Origin: Pseudoalteromonas sp. A601
Lineage (GTDB): Bacteria > Pseudomonadota > Gammaproteobacteria > Enterobacterales > Alteromonadaceae
Direction of reading: 5' to 3'
Assembly (NCBI RefSeq): GCF_002165575.1
Contig: NZ_MXQF01000035.1
Coordinates: 1-48,856 of the forward strand
Length of the DNA: 48,856 bases
Below the pieces are notes generated by a model. The model searched no databases. It saw only the letters and a list, made by a program, of their open reading frames with translations, and had not been told where the DNA came from. Made by a program: the position numbers and the translations under genes. Shown here in pieces: positions 37,272 through 45,137 of the stretch. The stretch's first letter is position 1. Every line of letters starts with the position of its first letter.

Positions 37272-37406
37272 TGCACCTGTTGAGTCTTGCTAAGTGCGGC
37301 ACTATTGTCGCGCCTGAAACAGTGAAATACAAGTATTTACCCCGACAAATTGACAAATAAGCCGCGCATTTCATACTTAGACTAATTTTTGCTGTGAGAA
37401 ATCATT

Positions 37407-37925
37407 ATGAGTTGTCAAAAATCGATACGTATCGCAAGCCTCAATTTATTACAGCAAACAGTGGGTATGATGCAATCGCAAATTTCTCGCTCATTAGAGG
37501 CATCAATTATCTATTACGATGCTCTTAAAACTCAGCGAGAGCAAAACGGTGCAACAATCGTTACCGGTGACTTTAATGACTCTATAGATAGCCCTGCTCT
37601 ATCATTTATGACACAAGGCTTTCACCCTATTAGTTGCGAGCCATGTAAAGAGTTAGCACAACCTATTGTTGGCTTAACCGATGCATTTAGTTTAAGTGAG
37701 CAACATCAGCAAAACAAAGCCCGAGCACCGAGTCACTATTATCGTGGCAGAGCAAACGTACTTGATTACATTCTTTTATCTGGCCACTTTAATAACCAAT
37801 GTGCACTATCAAAAATAACCTCATTGAACTATTTAAGTTTTAATGATCACTTAAAGCCAGACCAAATGGCAGAAGATATTTGCTCAAGCGACCATGGTGG
37901 AATTGGCATCGAAATCATTTATTAA
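37407..37925 (+). pseudogene. Endonuclease/exonuclease/phosphatase family gene with large internal deletion
   Basis: An open frame of 172 codons that begins like an EEP-fold enzyme (SIRIASLNLL) and then jumps to the C-terminal half of the same fold (RSLEASIIYYDALKTQ, VTGDFNDSIDSPAL, THYY-like SHYYRGRANVLDYILL, SSDHGGIGIEI). Roughly 150 residues between the first strand and the second half are missing, including the region with the metal-binding glutamate. The Asp/Asn of GDFND and the His of SDHG remain. The frame is intact, so a short protein may be made, but it should not be an active nuclease. Probably a decaying gene. Confidence 0.7.
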
Positions 37926-37950
37926 ATGCACTGCTTTTAATAAAGTTAAT

Positions 37951-37959
37951 TGATATAAT
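37951..37959 (+). promoter_or_regulatory. Extended -10 promoter of DUF3010 gene
   Basis: TGATATAAT fits the extended -10 pattern TGnTATAAT exactly, 31 bases before the ATG at 37990. No good -35 lies 17 bases upstream, as is common for this promoter type. Confidence 0.55.
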
Positions 37960-37989
37960 GACAGTAACTAGATTTTTAGAGAAAAACTA

Positions 37990-38436
37990 ATGAGAACATG
38001 CGGTGTAGAAATAACAGGTAGCGACGTGCTCCTGTGTATTTTAAGTAAAGACAACGACGTATTTGATATTCGCGATGTACGTCAAACACGCTTTACCCTT
38101 GGTAATGGCAATGACACAGAGATCATGCGTAAATTTCAGTTTGATTTTGCTAAATTAATGCAAGATTATCAAATTGATTCTGTCGCCATTCGTGAGCGCC
38201 AGCCAAAAGGTAAGTTCGCAGGTAGTGCAAAAGGTTTCAAAATGGAAACTGCTATCCAGCTAATTGAAAACCTTGACGTGCAAGTTTTTAGCCCGACCAC
38301 AATTAAAGAGCAACTTAAACGTAACCCAGTGCCTATTGATTTTGAAGATACTGGCCTTAAAAAATACCAAGAAAATGCATTTATTAACGCCTATGTTTAT
38401 ATTATGCGTAAAACATACCGTAGTGATGATGTATAA
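37990..38436 (+). CDS. DUF3010 family protein
   Basis: 148 aa. MRTCGVEITGSDVLLCIL, SVAIRERQPKGKFAGSAKGFKMETAIQL and FSPTTIKEQLKRNP match the DUF3010 family of marine gammaproteobacteria. The alternating beta/alpha pattern looks RuvC/RNase H-like, but this is an impression, not a demonstrated fold. Stand-alone gene with its own promoter and terminator. Confidence 0.85.
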   Translation: MRTCGVEITGSDVLLCILSKDNDVFDIRDVRQTRFTLGNGNDTEIMRKFQFDFAKLMQDYQIDSVAIRERQPKGKFAGSAKGFKMETAIQLIENLDVQVFSPTTIKEQLKRNPVPIDFEDTGLKKYQENAFINAYVYIMRKTYRSDDV

Positions 38437-38471
38437 AAAAATAGCTAACTAATTTTTACAACCTAGACATT

Positions 38472-38521
38472 AAAACGCGAGAGAATAAACCACTTCCAGA
38501 GTGTTTTGTTCCTCGCGTTTT
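38472..38521 (+). terminator. Terminator after DUF3010 gene
   Basis: AAAACGCGAG / CTCGCGTTTT, 10-bp stem with a 30-base loop, followed by a T-rich run. The long loop lowers confidence somewhat. Confidence 0.65.
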
Positions 38522-38632
38522 TTATTTTTAACAAATAATAATAGAGACATTGGTCTTAACTTACTTTCATTTGTCGACAATTTATGCTTTTCTAACATTG
38601 TACACTCTCACACGATGACATGGAGCACACAC

Positions 38633-40369
38633 ATGCAAGTAAGTAAAACCGCCACTGAACTTGGCTCAGTTACACAGAACAGTTTACCATTACAACAAAG
38701 CTACTATAAAGGATCACAGTCGTCCCCTTTAATTAATCAAACAATTGGTGACTACCTTGACAGTATTGTCGACAATAACCCAGAACACCCAGCTATCATT
38801 GTAAGCCACCAAAATGTTCGACTCAGCTATAAAGAATACCAGCAGCAGATTAATCAGTTAGCACAAGGTTTACTGGCTTTAGGTGTAAAACCGGGTGACA
38901 GAGTTGGTATTTGGTCTCCTAACAACCTTGAATGGTCTTTAACCCAATTTGCTACAGCGAAAATTGGCGCAATCATGGTGTGCATCAATCCGGCATTTCG
39001 ACCCAACGAGTTACAATATGCGCTCAATACAGTCGAGTGTTCAACGCTTATCACAGCGTCTAGTTTTAAAGCGAGCAATTACCTTGCAATGCTTAACGAA
39101 CTCATCCCTGAGCTTGAGGACACCGAAGCCGGAAAAACAAATAGCCATAACCTGCCTCATCTTAAAAATATAATTCGTATTGGCAACGTGTCAGCGCCGG
39201 GTATGTTCAGTTTTGCAGATGTTTTATCAATGCCGACCTCTGCGCATAAATATGAACTAGACGCTATTGCTGCAACTCTTAATGCTGATCAGGATATCAA
39301 TATACAATTTACATCAGGCACAACAGGTAACCCTAAAGGGGCCACTCTTACGCACAAAAATATTCTTAACAATGGTTTTTTAATGGCCGAAGCGATGAAG
39401 CTAACAGCAAAAGACAAACTTTGTATTCCAGTGCCTTTGTATCACTGCTTTGGTATGGTGTTGGGTAATTTAGTTTGTATTAGTAAAGGTGCCACCGCAG
39501 TCTTTCCAAGTGATTCATTTGATGCAAAAACCACACTCGATATTGTTGAAAAAGAACGCTGCACAGCACTGCATGGTGTGCCAACTATGTTTATTGCAGA
39601 ACTGGAGCATAAAGACTTTGCTAATTACGACCTGTCTAGCTTACGCACTGGTGTTATGGCTGGGTCAACCTGCCCTGAGCAGGTCATGCGTAAAGTACAC
39701 ACATTAATGCATATGGAAGAGGTAGTGATTGGCTATGGTCAAACAGAATGTAGCCCTATAAACAATGTCACCGAAACAGACTCTCCGATAGAAAAACAAG
39801 TAAGTACAGTAGGCCGCGCCTTAGCCCACACTGAAGTTAAAATTATTAATGAAGTCGGTGAAATTCAACAAATTGGCCTCCCAGGTGAAGTATGCAGTAG
39901 AGGCGCAGGAATTATGCGTTGCTACTGGAACGATGAAGAAAAAACCGCCGCGACTATTGATAATGAAGGCTGGTTACACTCTGGCGATTTAGGGGTCATG
40001 GATGAAGAAGGCTTTGTTACCATTGTAGGACGAATTAAAGACATGATTATTCGGGGTGGTGAAAATATTTACCCGCGGGAAATCGAGGAAGTACTCTATA
40101 CGTACCCAGGTATACAAGACGCCGCTATATTTGGCATTAGTGATGAAAAATATGGTGAAGAAGTCTGTGCCTGGATCCAACCAAGTGAAGGAGCTGTGCT
40201 TAATGAAGAGGCTATTCGTTTATTTTTAAAAGACAAACTAGCCTACTTCAAAATTCCCAAGCATATCCGCTTTGTCGATGAGTATCCAATGACAGTAACT
40301 GGGAAACTACAAAAATTTAAAATGCGCGAGCAAATGCAACAAGACATAAAAGAAACTGCTTTTTCTTAA
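38633..40369 (+). CDS. AMP-dependent acyl-CoA synthetase
   Basis: 578 aa from the ATG at 38633, chosen because GGAG lies seven bases upstream and the protein then starts MQVSKTATELG; reading back to 38501 only adds residues translated from the terminator and leader. ANL-superfamily ligase that adenylates a carboxylic acid and transfers it to CoA. Motifs in order: QFTSGTTGNPKGATLTHKN, YGQTECSP, LHSGDLG, GRIKDMIIRGGENIYPREIEE, and catalytic lysine in TGKLQKFKMRE. Resembles medium-chain/fatty-acyl-CoA synthetases; substrate unknown. Single-gene unit. Confidence 0.92.
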   Translation: MQVSKTATELGSVTQNSLPLQQSYYKGSQSSPLINQTIGDYLDSIVDNNPEHPAIIVSHQNVRLSYKEYQQQINQLAQGLLALGVKPGDRVGIWSPNNLEWSLTQFATAKIGAIMVCINPAFRPNELQYALNTVECSTLITASSFKASNYLAMLNELIPELEDTEAGKTNSHNLPHLKNIIRIGNVSAPGMFSFADVLSMPTSAHKYELDAIAATLNADQDINIQFTSGTTGNPKGATLTHKNILNNGFLMAEAMKLTAKDKLCIPVPLYHCFGMVLGNLVCISKGATAVFPSDSFDAKTTLDIVEKERCTALHGVPTMFIAELEHKDFANYDLSSLRTGVMAGSTCPEQVMRKVHTLMHMEEVVIGYGQTECSPINNVTETDSPIEKQVSTVGRALAHTEVKIINEVGEIQQIGLPGEVCSRGAGIMRCYWNDEEKTAATIDNEGWLHSGDLGVMDEEGFVTIVGRIKDMIIRGGENIYPREIEEVLYTYPGIQDAAIFGISDEKYGEEVCAWIQPSEGAVLNEEAIRLFLKDKLAYFKIPKHIRFVDEYPMTVTGKLQKFKMREQMQQDIKETAFS

Positions 40370-40432
40370 GAATGCTCCTGCTAGATTAGGCATTAGGGTT
40401 ATATAATTATTTCAGCCTTTTATGCTTTATAG

Positions 40433-40460
40433 AGGAGCTTTAATTAGCTCCTTAAATTTT
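40433..40460 (+). terminator. Probable terminator after acyl-CoA synthetase
   Basis: AGGAGCT / AGCTCCT stem, 6-base loop, then TAAATTTTTAT. Stem short, T-run interrupted, but placed about 65 bases after the stop. Confidence 0.6.
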
Positions 40461-40561
40461 TATATTCGATAAACCGAAACCCTCTCGCCGCATTAAACTT
40501 ATAAATAACGATATACCGCAGTCTAATAAAGTCGCTATGCTGGTAATTACTATTTCATATA

Positions 40562-40816
40562 TTAAATGTTAAAACCAAGTACAAAAAGTATCACGCCCAT
40601 GTATATTGCTATTGCGCAGATAGCTTCTGTAGAGAGCTCGCGAGCACATATATCACGGGAGCCTTCAAATACACCATTAAGAACTTTACCAAGACCACCC
40701 GTAAAGCGGTAATTGTTTAAATCCACATTACCATTTTCATCACTGAGCAAACGCAAATAACCGAAAAGAATACTAAGGCATGCTAAAACAAGAATAACTA
40801 ACCTGAACGTTTCCAT
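40562..40816 (-). CDS. Small membrane protein of unknown function
   Basis: 84 aa, not recognised. Two TM segments (about 4-22 and 62-82) flank a polar loop containing NNYRFTGGLGKVLNGVFEGSRD. GGTGG lies about eight bases before the ATG, and the composition looks protein-coding. No neighbours in the same operon. Confidence 0.65.
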   Translation of the reverse strand: METFRLVILVLACLSILFGYLRLLSDENGNVDLNNYRFTGGLGKVLNGVFEGSRDICARELSTEAICAIAIYMGVILFVLGFNI

Positions 40817-41004
40817 AAACTGACCACCAATAAATGATAACTAGCTAATAAGACACAGTACTTACATAACTTACATAGATAACCCGCCTCGCGACTGGAG
40901 CATAATCAACTGTAGCAAACACATTAGGTATTTATAGCTCAATTTTTTCAACTCAAAAGTTATCGCTTCTGAGCTTATTTCTAAGCTAAAAGGCTAAACC
41001 TGAT
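40817..41004. other. Intergenic gap, no feature seen
   Basis: 188 bases between the small membrane protein and the GNAT gene. No open frame of note and no convincing hairpin or promoter. Confidence 0.5.
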
Positions 41005-41511
41005 TTAAAGCTGTTCCATGGGCTGTTGAGCAAAACACCAAGTTTCGTCATCGATTTGCTTAAAGCCAATTTTAGTTAACAATTGTATAGATTTGCAGTT
41101 AGCAGCTGCGACTCGGGCAAAAATTGTCGCAATAGGGTTTTCCAACCAATTAACGTAACCCTGCTTATTGATCAGGTTAATTAAAACCTCATACATATAG
41201 CCTTGATCCCAATATTGGTGCGATAATTCAAAACCTAACCAAGCTTGTGTATCATTTATATCATAAAAACCAACACTGCCCATGAGGCAATCACCTAAGT
41301 TATTTGAAATAGCTAAACGCAAACCTGTTTGATTGTAATAACTTGATATGTCATTTTGGATAATTTGCTTAACCTCCTCTCTGCTAAGAGGCAACGCGTA
41401 ATCGTTATATTTTGCGACTTGGGGTTGCGTTAAAATAGCTAAAAGTGCTGGAGCATGTTTATGGGCAATTAAACTAAGAGAGACTCGTTCTAAAAGTACA
41501 GGATTTTGCAT
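41005..41511 (-). CDS. GNAT family N-acetyltransferase (RimJ/RimL-like)
   Basis: 168 aa. Acetyl-CoA-dependent transferase by overall pattern: LERVSLSLIAHKHAPAL at the start, then MGSVGFYDINDTQAWLGFELSHQYWDQGYMYEVL and ARVAAANCKSIQLLTKIGF, as in RimJ/RimL-type enzymes that modify N-termini, amino acids or drugs. Substrate cannot be told. Divergent from the 69-aa gene. Confidence 0.85.
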   Translation of the reverse strand: MQNPVLLERVSLSLIAHKHAPALLAILTQPQVAKYNDYALPLSREEVKQIIQNDISSYYNQTGLRLAISNNLGDCLMGSVGFYDINDTQAWLGFELSHQYWDQGYMYEVLINLINKQGYVNWLENPIATIFARVAAANCKSIQLLTKIGFKQIDDETWCFAQQPMEQL

Positions 41512-41590
41512 AGTAAAAAGGGTTAATAAACTTTATCAAAGCTAATTATTACCTTAAGATAGCCAACTAACAAGTATTAAGGTAACTACT

Positions 41591-41800
41591 ATGAGTGAAG
41601 AATTTAAAGTTATTCAACCAACAACAACTGTATACTGCCCAAAAAGAGGTGAAGGCTGGACACTAACAGGCATTACCAGTATCGACGAATTCACTTCGGT
41701 GATGTTTGACGGTGTACGTTACACCCTCCCTGCAAGAGAAATTATTGAAGTACTGTTACCAAACCAAGCAGCAAGAGAGCTCAACAAAGCTTCTAACTAA
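41591..41800 (+). CDS. Small conserved-looking protein of unknown function
   Basis: 69 aa, soluble, not recognised. TVYCPKRGEGWTLTGITSIDEFTSVMFDGVRYTLPAREIIEVL suggests a small beta-barrel. TAAGGTAA lies about 8 bases before the ATG, a good ribosome site. Short but convincingly coding. Confidence 0.65.
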   Translation: MSEEFKVIQPTTTVYCPKRGEGWTLTGITSIDEFTSVMFDGVRYTLPAREIIEVLLPNQAARELNKASN

Positions 41801-42004
41801 TTCACTGAGCACATGTTGAGACATTAGCTATCGTGTAATTTCAGTCATTTTTCTACTCCAATATGTGCTTTGGATACACATCCAATACTCTTGGTTAATA
41901 ATCAGCGAAAAGATTCCTCCCCTTTTGATTCAAGGTAAATTGTAGTTTTATTAATACCTTTATCAGTGTTTAGACGCATATTGCTAACCAAGTAAGTGAT
42001 CACA

Positions 42005-42265
42005 ATGACAACAATAAATACCCACAGCGTAGTAATTGTGAGTGCGGTACGTACCACCATCGGTAGCTTTGGTGGAAGTCTTAAAGATTTCACGCCAGCT
42101 TAACTAGGCACGCGATGCGCAAAAGAAGCCATAATCAGAGCTAAACTATCACCTGTTCAAATTGGTGCTTGTATTTGGGCAAAGTGATCCACAATGGGCT
42201 AAAGGACGCGTATCTATCAAGAGTTATAGGCTTAGATTCAGGGCTATCAATTAGCAGCCATAATG
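42005..42265 (+). pseudogene. Thiolase remnant, N-terminal part only
   Basis: Starting at ATG 42005 the plus strand encodes a close relative of the intact thiolase at 45138: MTTINTHSVVIVSAVRTTIG continues as GSFGGSLKDFTPA, then a stop codon (TAA for GAA), LGTRCAKEAIIRAKLSPVQIGAC, a one-base deletion near 42175, then GKVIHNGLKDAYLSRVIGLD and SGLSISSH. The intact copy reads GKVIHNGPKDAYLSRVIGLDAGLPISSH. Similarity ends near 42262, about residue 80 of 397, exactly where the ABC ATPase remnant begins on the other strand. It has one nonsense, one frameshift and a 3' truncation, so it is dead. Confidence 0.9.
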
Positions 42266-42790
42266 GCAACAGGGTCAAGGCCCGATGTTGGCTCATCAAG
42301 TAAATATAGGGGCTTCGCGTAAAATGGCTAATGCAATTGAGGTTTTTTTCCTCATGCCTTTAGAGTAAGTTTCCATATGACGCTCCCACGTACCTTCTTG
42401 CATGGCTACGCGGTTAAATTCGGGTATAAAATTGCCAGCTATGGCAAATACGCTGTTTTTCCGCGTACAAAATCTAGTGCTTGTGTAACCTCTTTACCCG
42501 CTACTTTTGCTGAGCCTTACGTGGGTTTATTAAAACCCAATAACGTTTTTAACGTAGTTGATTTACCCGCCCCTTTCCCCCCAAGTAACGCGTAAATTTC
42601 ACCCGAGCCCACAGTAAAGTTTAAGTTTTTTAAAATAGCGTTGTTTTTAATGCTAAAACTTAGCGAATTCACTTCAATAATGGCTTCGCTTTTAGCGGTT
42701 AGAGCATTATTTAATTCAGAATTATTGATATTTTAGGGCGTTGAGATTTTATTGGTGATGTTTGATTAATTGCTGTAGGTGTTGACACAT
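42263..42790 (-). pseudogene. ABC transporter ATPase remnant
   Basis: On the minus strand broken frames give NSLSFSIKNNAILKNLNF, VGSGEIYALLGGKGAGKSTT (Walker A, about 42558-42582), LKTLLGFNKPT, a stop, GSAKVAGKEVTQALDFVRGKTAYLP, a stop, then METYSKGMRKKTSIALAILREAP and, after a frameshift, LDEPTSGLDP (Walker B, about 42268-42302). The part between the Q-loop and signature motif is mostly lost, and the gene is cut right after Walker B, where the thiolase remnant abuts. NatA/CcmA-like ATPase of an ABC-2 exporter; no permease is left nearby. Confidence 0.88.
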
Positions 42791-42927
42791 TCACACTCCA
42801 CTAAGGGGAAATTAGAATACAACGAACGTTATACCATATCAGAAAACAATTAAAACACTATAACATTGCCAACTTAATAGATAAGTCATATTTATATGAT
42901 GAATGCTAATTAAATAAAGTTGCTTAG

Positions 42928-43764
42928 CTAATTTGTTTTTAAAAGATTGGCCAAAGCAAGTATGCCAGGCTCTAATGGGCAATCTTTTCTGTACACAATA
43001 GAAAGCTCTACATGCTTAGGCCCAAAGTTAACAGGCCTTATACACAATGATTTTTCGTATCGGCTACCTACCACCATATTTTTGCCAATTATTGTGTAAC
43101 CTAAGCCCGCAGATACACACCCTAAAACACCATCAGCGCTACTCATGATCATTAATTCATCATTTACTCGCCCTGATTTTTGCTGCCAAACAAGGGCATG
43201 TTTTCTATAGCCACACCCCTCGTCTCTTACAAATAATACAGGGTAATGATCGCCATCTAGCGGTGTAACCATAACTAGCTCTTCATACACCACAGGAATG
43301 ACTTCAAGGTTTTCGTGTTTTGGTGCATTACCTATTGCGGCGCAATCAACCTTGTTATTTAAAACGGCAAATACAAGTCGCTCGCTCGTATCTGTAAAAA
43401 TTTTAGCTCTAATATGAGCGTAATTATCTTTAAGTTGCTTTAAAGCTAAAGGCATGTGTACAGCTGCAAAGGTTTCTGGCATGCCAATTCGTAACTCATA
43501 ACTGCCCTTGTTACTTAAAATTGCTGATGTTGCCTGATACTCGAGCTGCAATATTTTATCTGCGTAATCACAAAGCTGTTTACCGCTTGGTGTTAGCTCA
43601 AGCTTGCGTCCAGTTAGCGTAAATAGTTTTGTATTTAGCTCTTGCTCAAGCTTTTTAATGCGATTAGTAATGTTTGATTGCACAGTATTAAGTTTTTCAG
43701 CAGCACCTTTAATACCGCCCTCATCAACAATAGCTTTAAACGTTTTAAGTATTAATATTTCCAT
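42928..43764 (-). CDS. LysR-family transcriptional regulator
   Basis: 278 aa. N-terminal winged HTH (about 3-62: LKTFKAIVDEGGIKGAAEKLNTVQSNITNRIKKLEQELNTKLF), helical linker, and a periplasmic-binding-protein-like effector domain (about 90-278). Divergent from the MFS transporter, the usual layout for a LysR regulator and its target. Effector unknown. Confidence 0.92.
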   Translation of the reverse strand: MEILILKTFKAIVDEGGIKGAAEKLNTVQSNITNRIKKLEQELNTKLFTLTGRKLELTPSGKQLCDYADKILQLEYQATSAILSNKGSYELRIGMPETFAAVHMPLALKQLKDNYAHIRAKIFTDTSERLVFAVLNNKVDCAAIGNAPKHENLEVIPVVYEELVMVTPLDGDHYPVLFVRDEGCGYRKHALVWQQKSGRVNDELMIMSSADGVLGCVSAGLGYTIIGKNMVVGSRYEKSLCIRPVNFGPKHVELSIVYRKDCPLEPGILALANLLKTN

Positions 43765-43862
43765 AGGGTTCTTACATTAATTTTAAATAAGCCACTAAAC
43801 ACTTCTCTTTTTGAGAATCTTTAATTCTTAATAATTCAATTTTTTATACTAGCAGAGCCACG

Positions 43863-43877
43863 TATTCTTAGCGAATA
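43863..43877. promoter_or_regulatory. Candidate LysR binding site
   Basis: Inverted repeat TATTC-TTAGC-GAATA in the 143-base divergent region between the lysR-type gene and the MFS gene, 31 bases before the MFS ATG. The spacing is close to but not exactly the T-N11-A pattern. Confidence 0.35.
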
Positions 43878-43907
43878 ACAACCGTAAACTTAAAGTAGAA
43901 CAAACAA

Positions 43908-45062
43908 ATGACCATCACAAAAACACGTGCTTACCTTGCGGGCATTTGCAGCATAATAGTCACCGTTGGCGTGGCTAGATTTTCGTATAGCTTACTCATC
44001 CCCATAATGCAAAGCGGTGCAGGTTTAACCGAGCTAGGCTCTGGCTGGTTAGCCACCTCCAACTTTATGGGTTATATGTTTGGCGTTTTTATAGCTGCAA
44101 ACATGCATAACTTAAATCACAAATATAACTTGCATCGTATTTACCTTATTTTGAGTGTTATTACCTCTGCGGCAATGGTAATAACAAGTAATGTATACGT
44201 ATGGGCACTACTTCGTTTTATTGCAGGTACTTGTGGCGCCGGTGGGTTTATTATTGCCTCAGGCCTTATTTTAAAATGGCTAGTTAACAATAATCACCGC
44301 GCAGAGCTTGGGATACACTTTGCTGGTGCGGGTATAAGTATTGTTGCTACATCATTGCTAGTAGAGCATATGCTCGCCATAGCGAGTAACTGGCAGCAAC
44401 AATGGGTAGCCTTAGCCGTTATGGCGGCTGTAATTGCAATACCCGCATGGCTATGGATGCCTCACCCAAGCGCCCAACAGCAAATAAAGCTCACTAAAAA
44501 AGACAATCCACCAACTAAAACCTTTAAATTATTAATAATGCTGGCCTATTTTTGTGCAGGATACGGCTACGCAGTTAGCTCTACATTTATCGTTGATATA
44601 GTAGAGCGTGTTGATAGCCTAAAAGGACAAGGTAGCTTTGCTTTTTTATTATTAGGGATAGCAGCAATTCCCGCAGCATTAATTTGGGATCGGATAGCTA
44701 GGCGTACAGGCTTTATTAAAGCTTTAATAGCTGCATACACCTTGCAAGCAATTGGTATTGTGCTCCCAACTCTAAGTAATACATTACCTGTAATTATAAT
44801 AAGCGTATTGCTGTTTGGAGGTACCTTTATAGCCTGTGTAAGTCTTGTATTAACCATGGCAGGTAACTTTTACCCCAATAACCCGGCAAGGTTTATGGGC
44901 ACGATGACCCTAGCCTACGGCGCCGCACAAATAATAGCCCCCATTCCCAGCGGATACCTTTTAACGTATTTTGGTAACTATAATATGGCACTTTATTTAT
45001 CGGCATTCATAGTAATGATTGGTACGTTGTTTTTGCTTAGGCTTTTAAAATGTTCTAAGTAA
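43908..45062 (+). CDS. MFS transporter, YbfB/YjiJ family
   Basis: 384 aa with about 12 TM helices. The opening TRAYLAGICSIIVTVGVARFSYSLLIPIMQSGAGLTELGSGWLATSNFMGYMFG is the signature of the YbfB/YjiJ group of the major facilitator superfamily, members of which are mostly uncharacterised exporters. Divergent from the LysR gene and 75 bases ahead of a thiolase, suggesting a small regulon. Confidence 0.88.
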   Translation: MTITKTRAYLAGICSIIVTVGVARFSYSLLIPIMQSGAGLTELGSGWLATSNFMGYMFGVFIAANMHNLNHKYNLHRIYLILSVITSAAMVITSNVYVWALLRFIAGTCGAGGFIIASGLILKWLVNNNHRAELGIHFAGAGISIVATSLLVEHMLAIASNWQQQWVALAVMAAVIAIPAWLWMPHPSAQQQIKLTKKDNPPTKTFKLLIMLAYFCAGYGYAVSSTFIVDIVERVDSLKGQGSFAFLLLGIAAIPAALIWDRIARRTGFIKALIAAYTLQAIGIVLPTLSNTLPVIIISVLLFGGTFIACVSLVLTMAGNFYPNNPARFMGTMTLAYGAAQIIAPIPSGYLLTYFGNYNMALYLSAFIVMIGTLFLLRLLKCSK

Positions 45063-45137
45063 TTAATTTATAATTACATAACAACTCAAACTATGTTTTG
45101 ATAAGTAAATAGGTATAAAAATAATAAGAGACAAAAA

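Noticed and set aside
37166..37374. Open frames on both strands upstream of thrS
   Set aside because: No ribosome sites or protein-like patterns; the stretch is better explained as thrS leader and promoter DNA.
38501..38632. 44-residue N-terminal extension of the acyl-CoA synthetase
   Set aside because: It would be translated from the end of the DUF3010 terminator and the leader, and has no homology. GGAG precedes ATG 38633.
41902..42093. Open frame of 63 codons (-) with one hydrophobic stretch
   Set aside because: It lies antisense to the thiolase remnant, whose plus-strand frame clearly matches the intact thiolase. It has a GTG start and no ribosome site, so the hydrophobic stretch is a by-product.
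42377..42595. Open frame of 72 codons (+)
   Set aside because: It is the shadow of the ABC ATPase remnant on the other strand, which carries Walker A in this interval.
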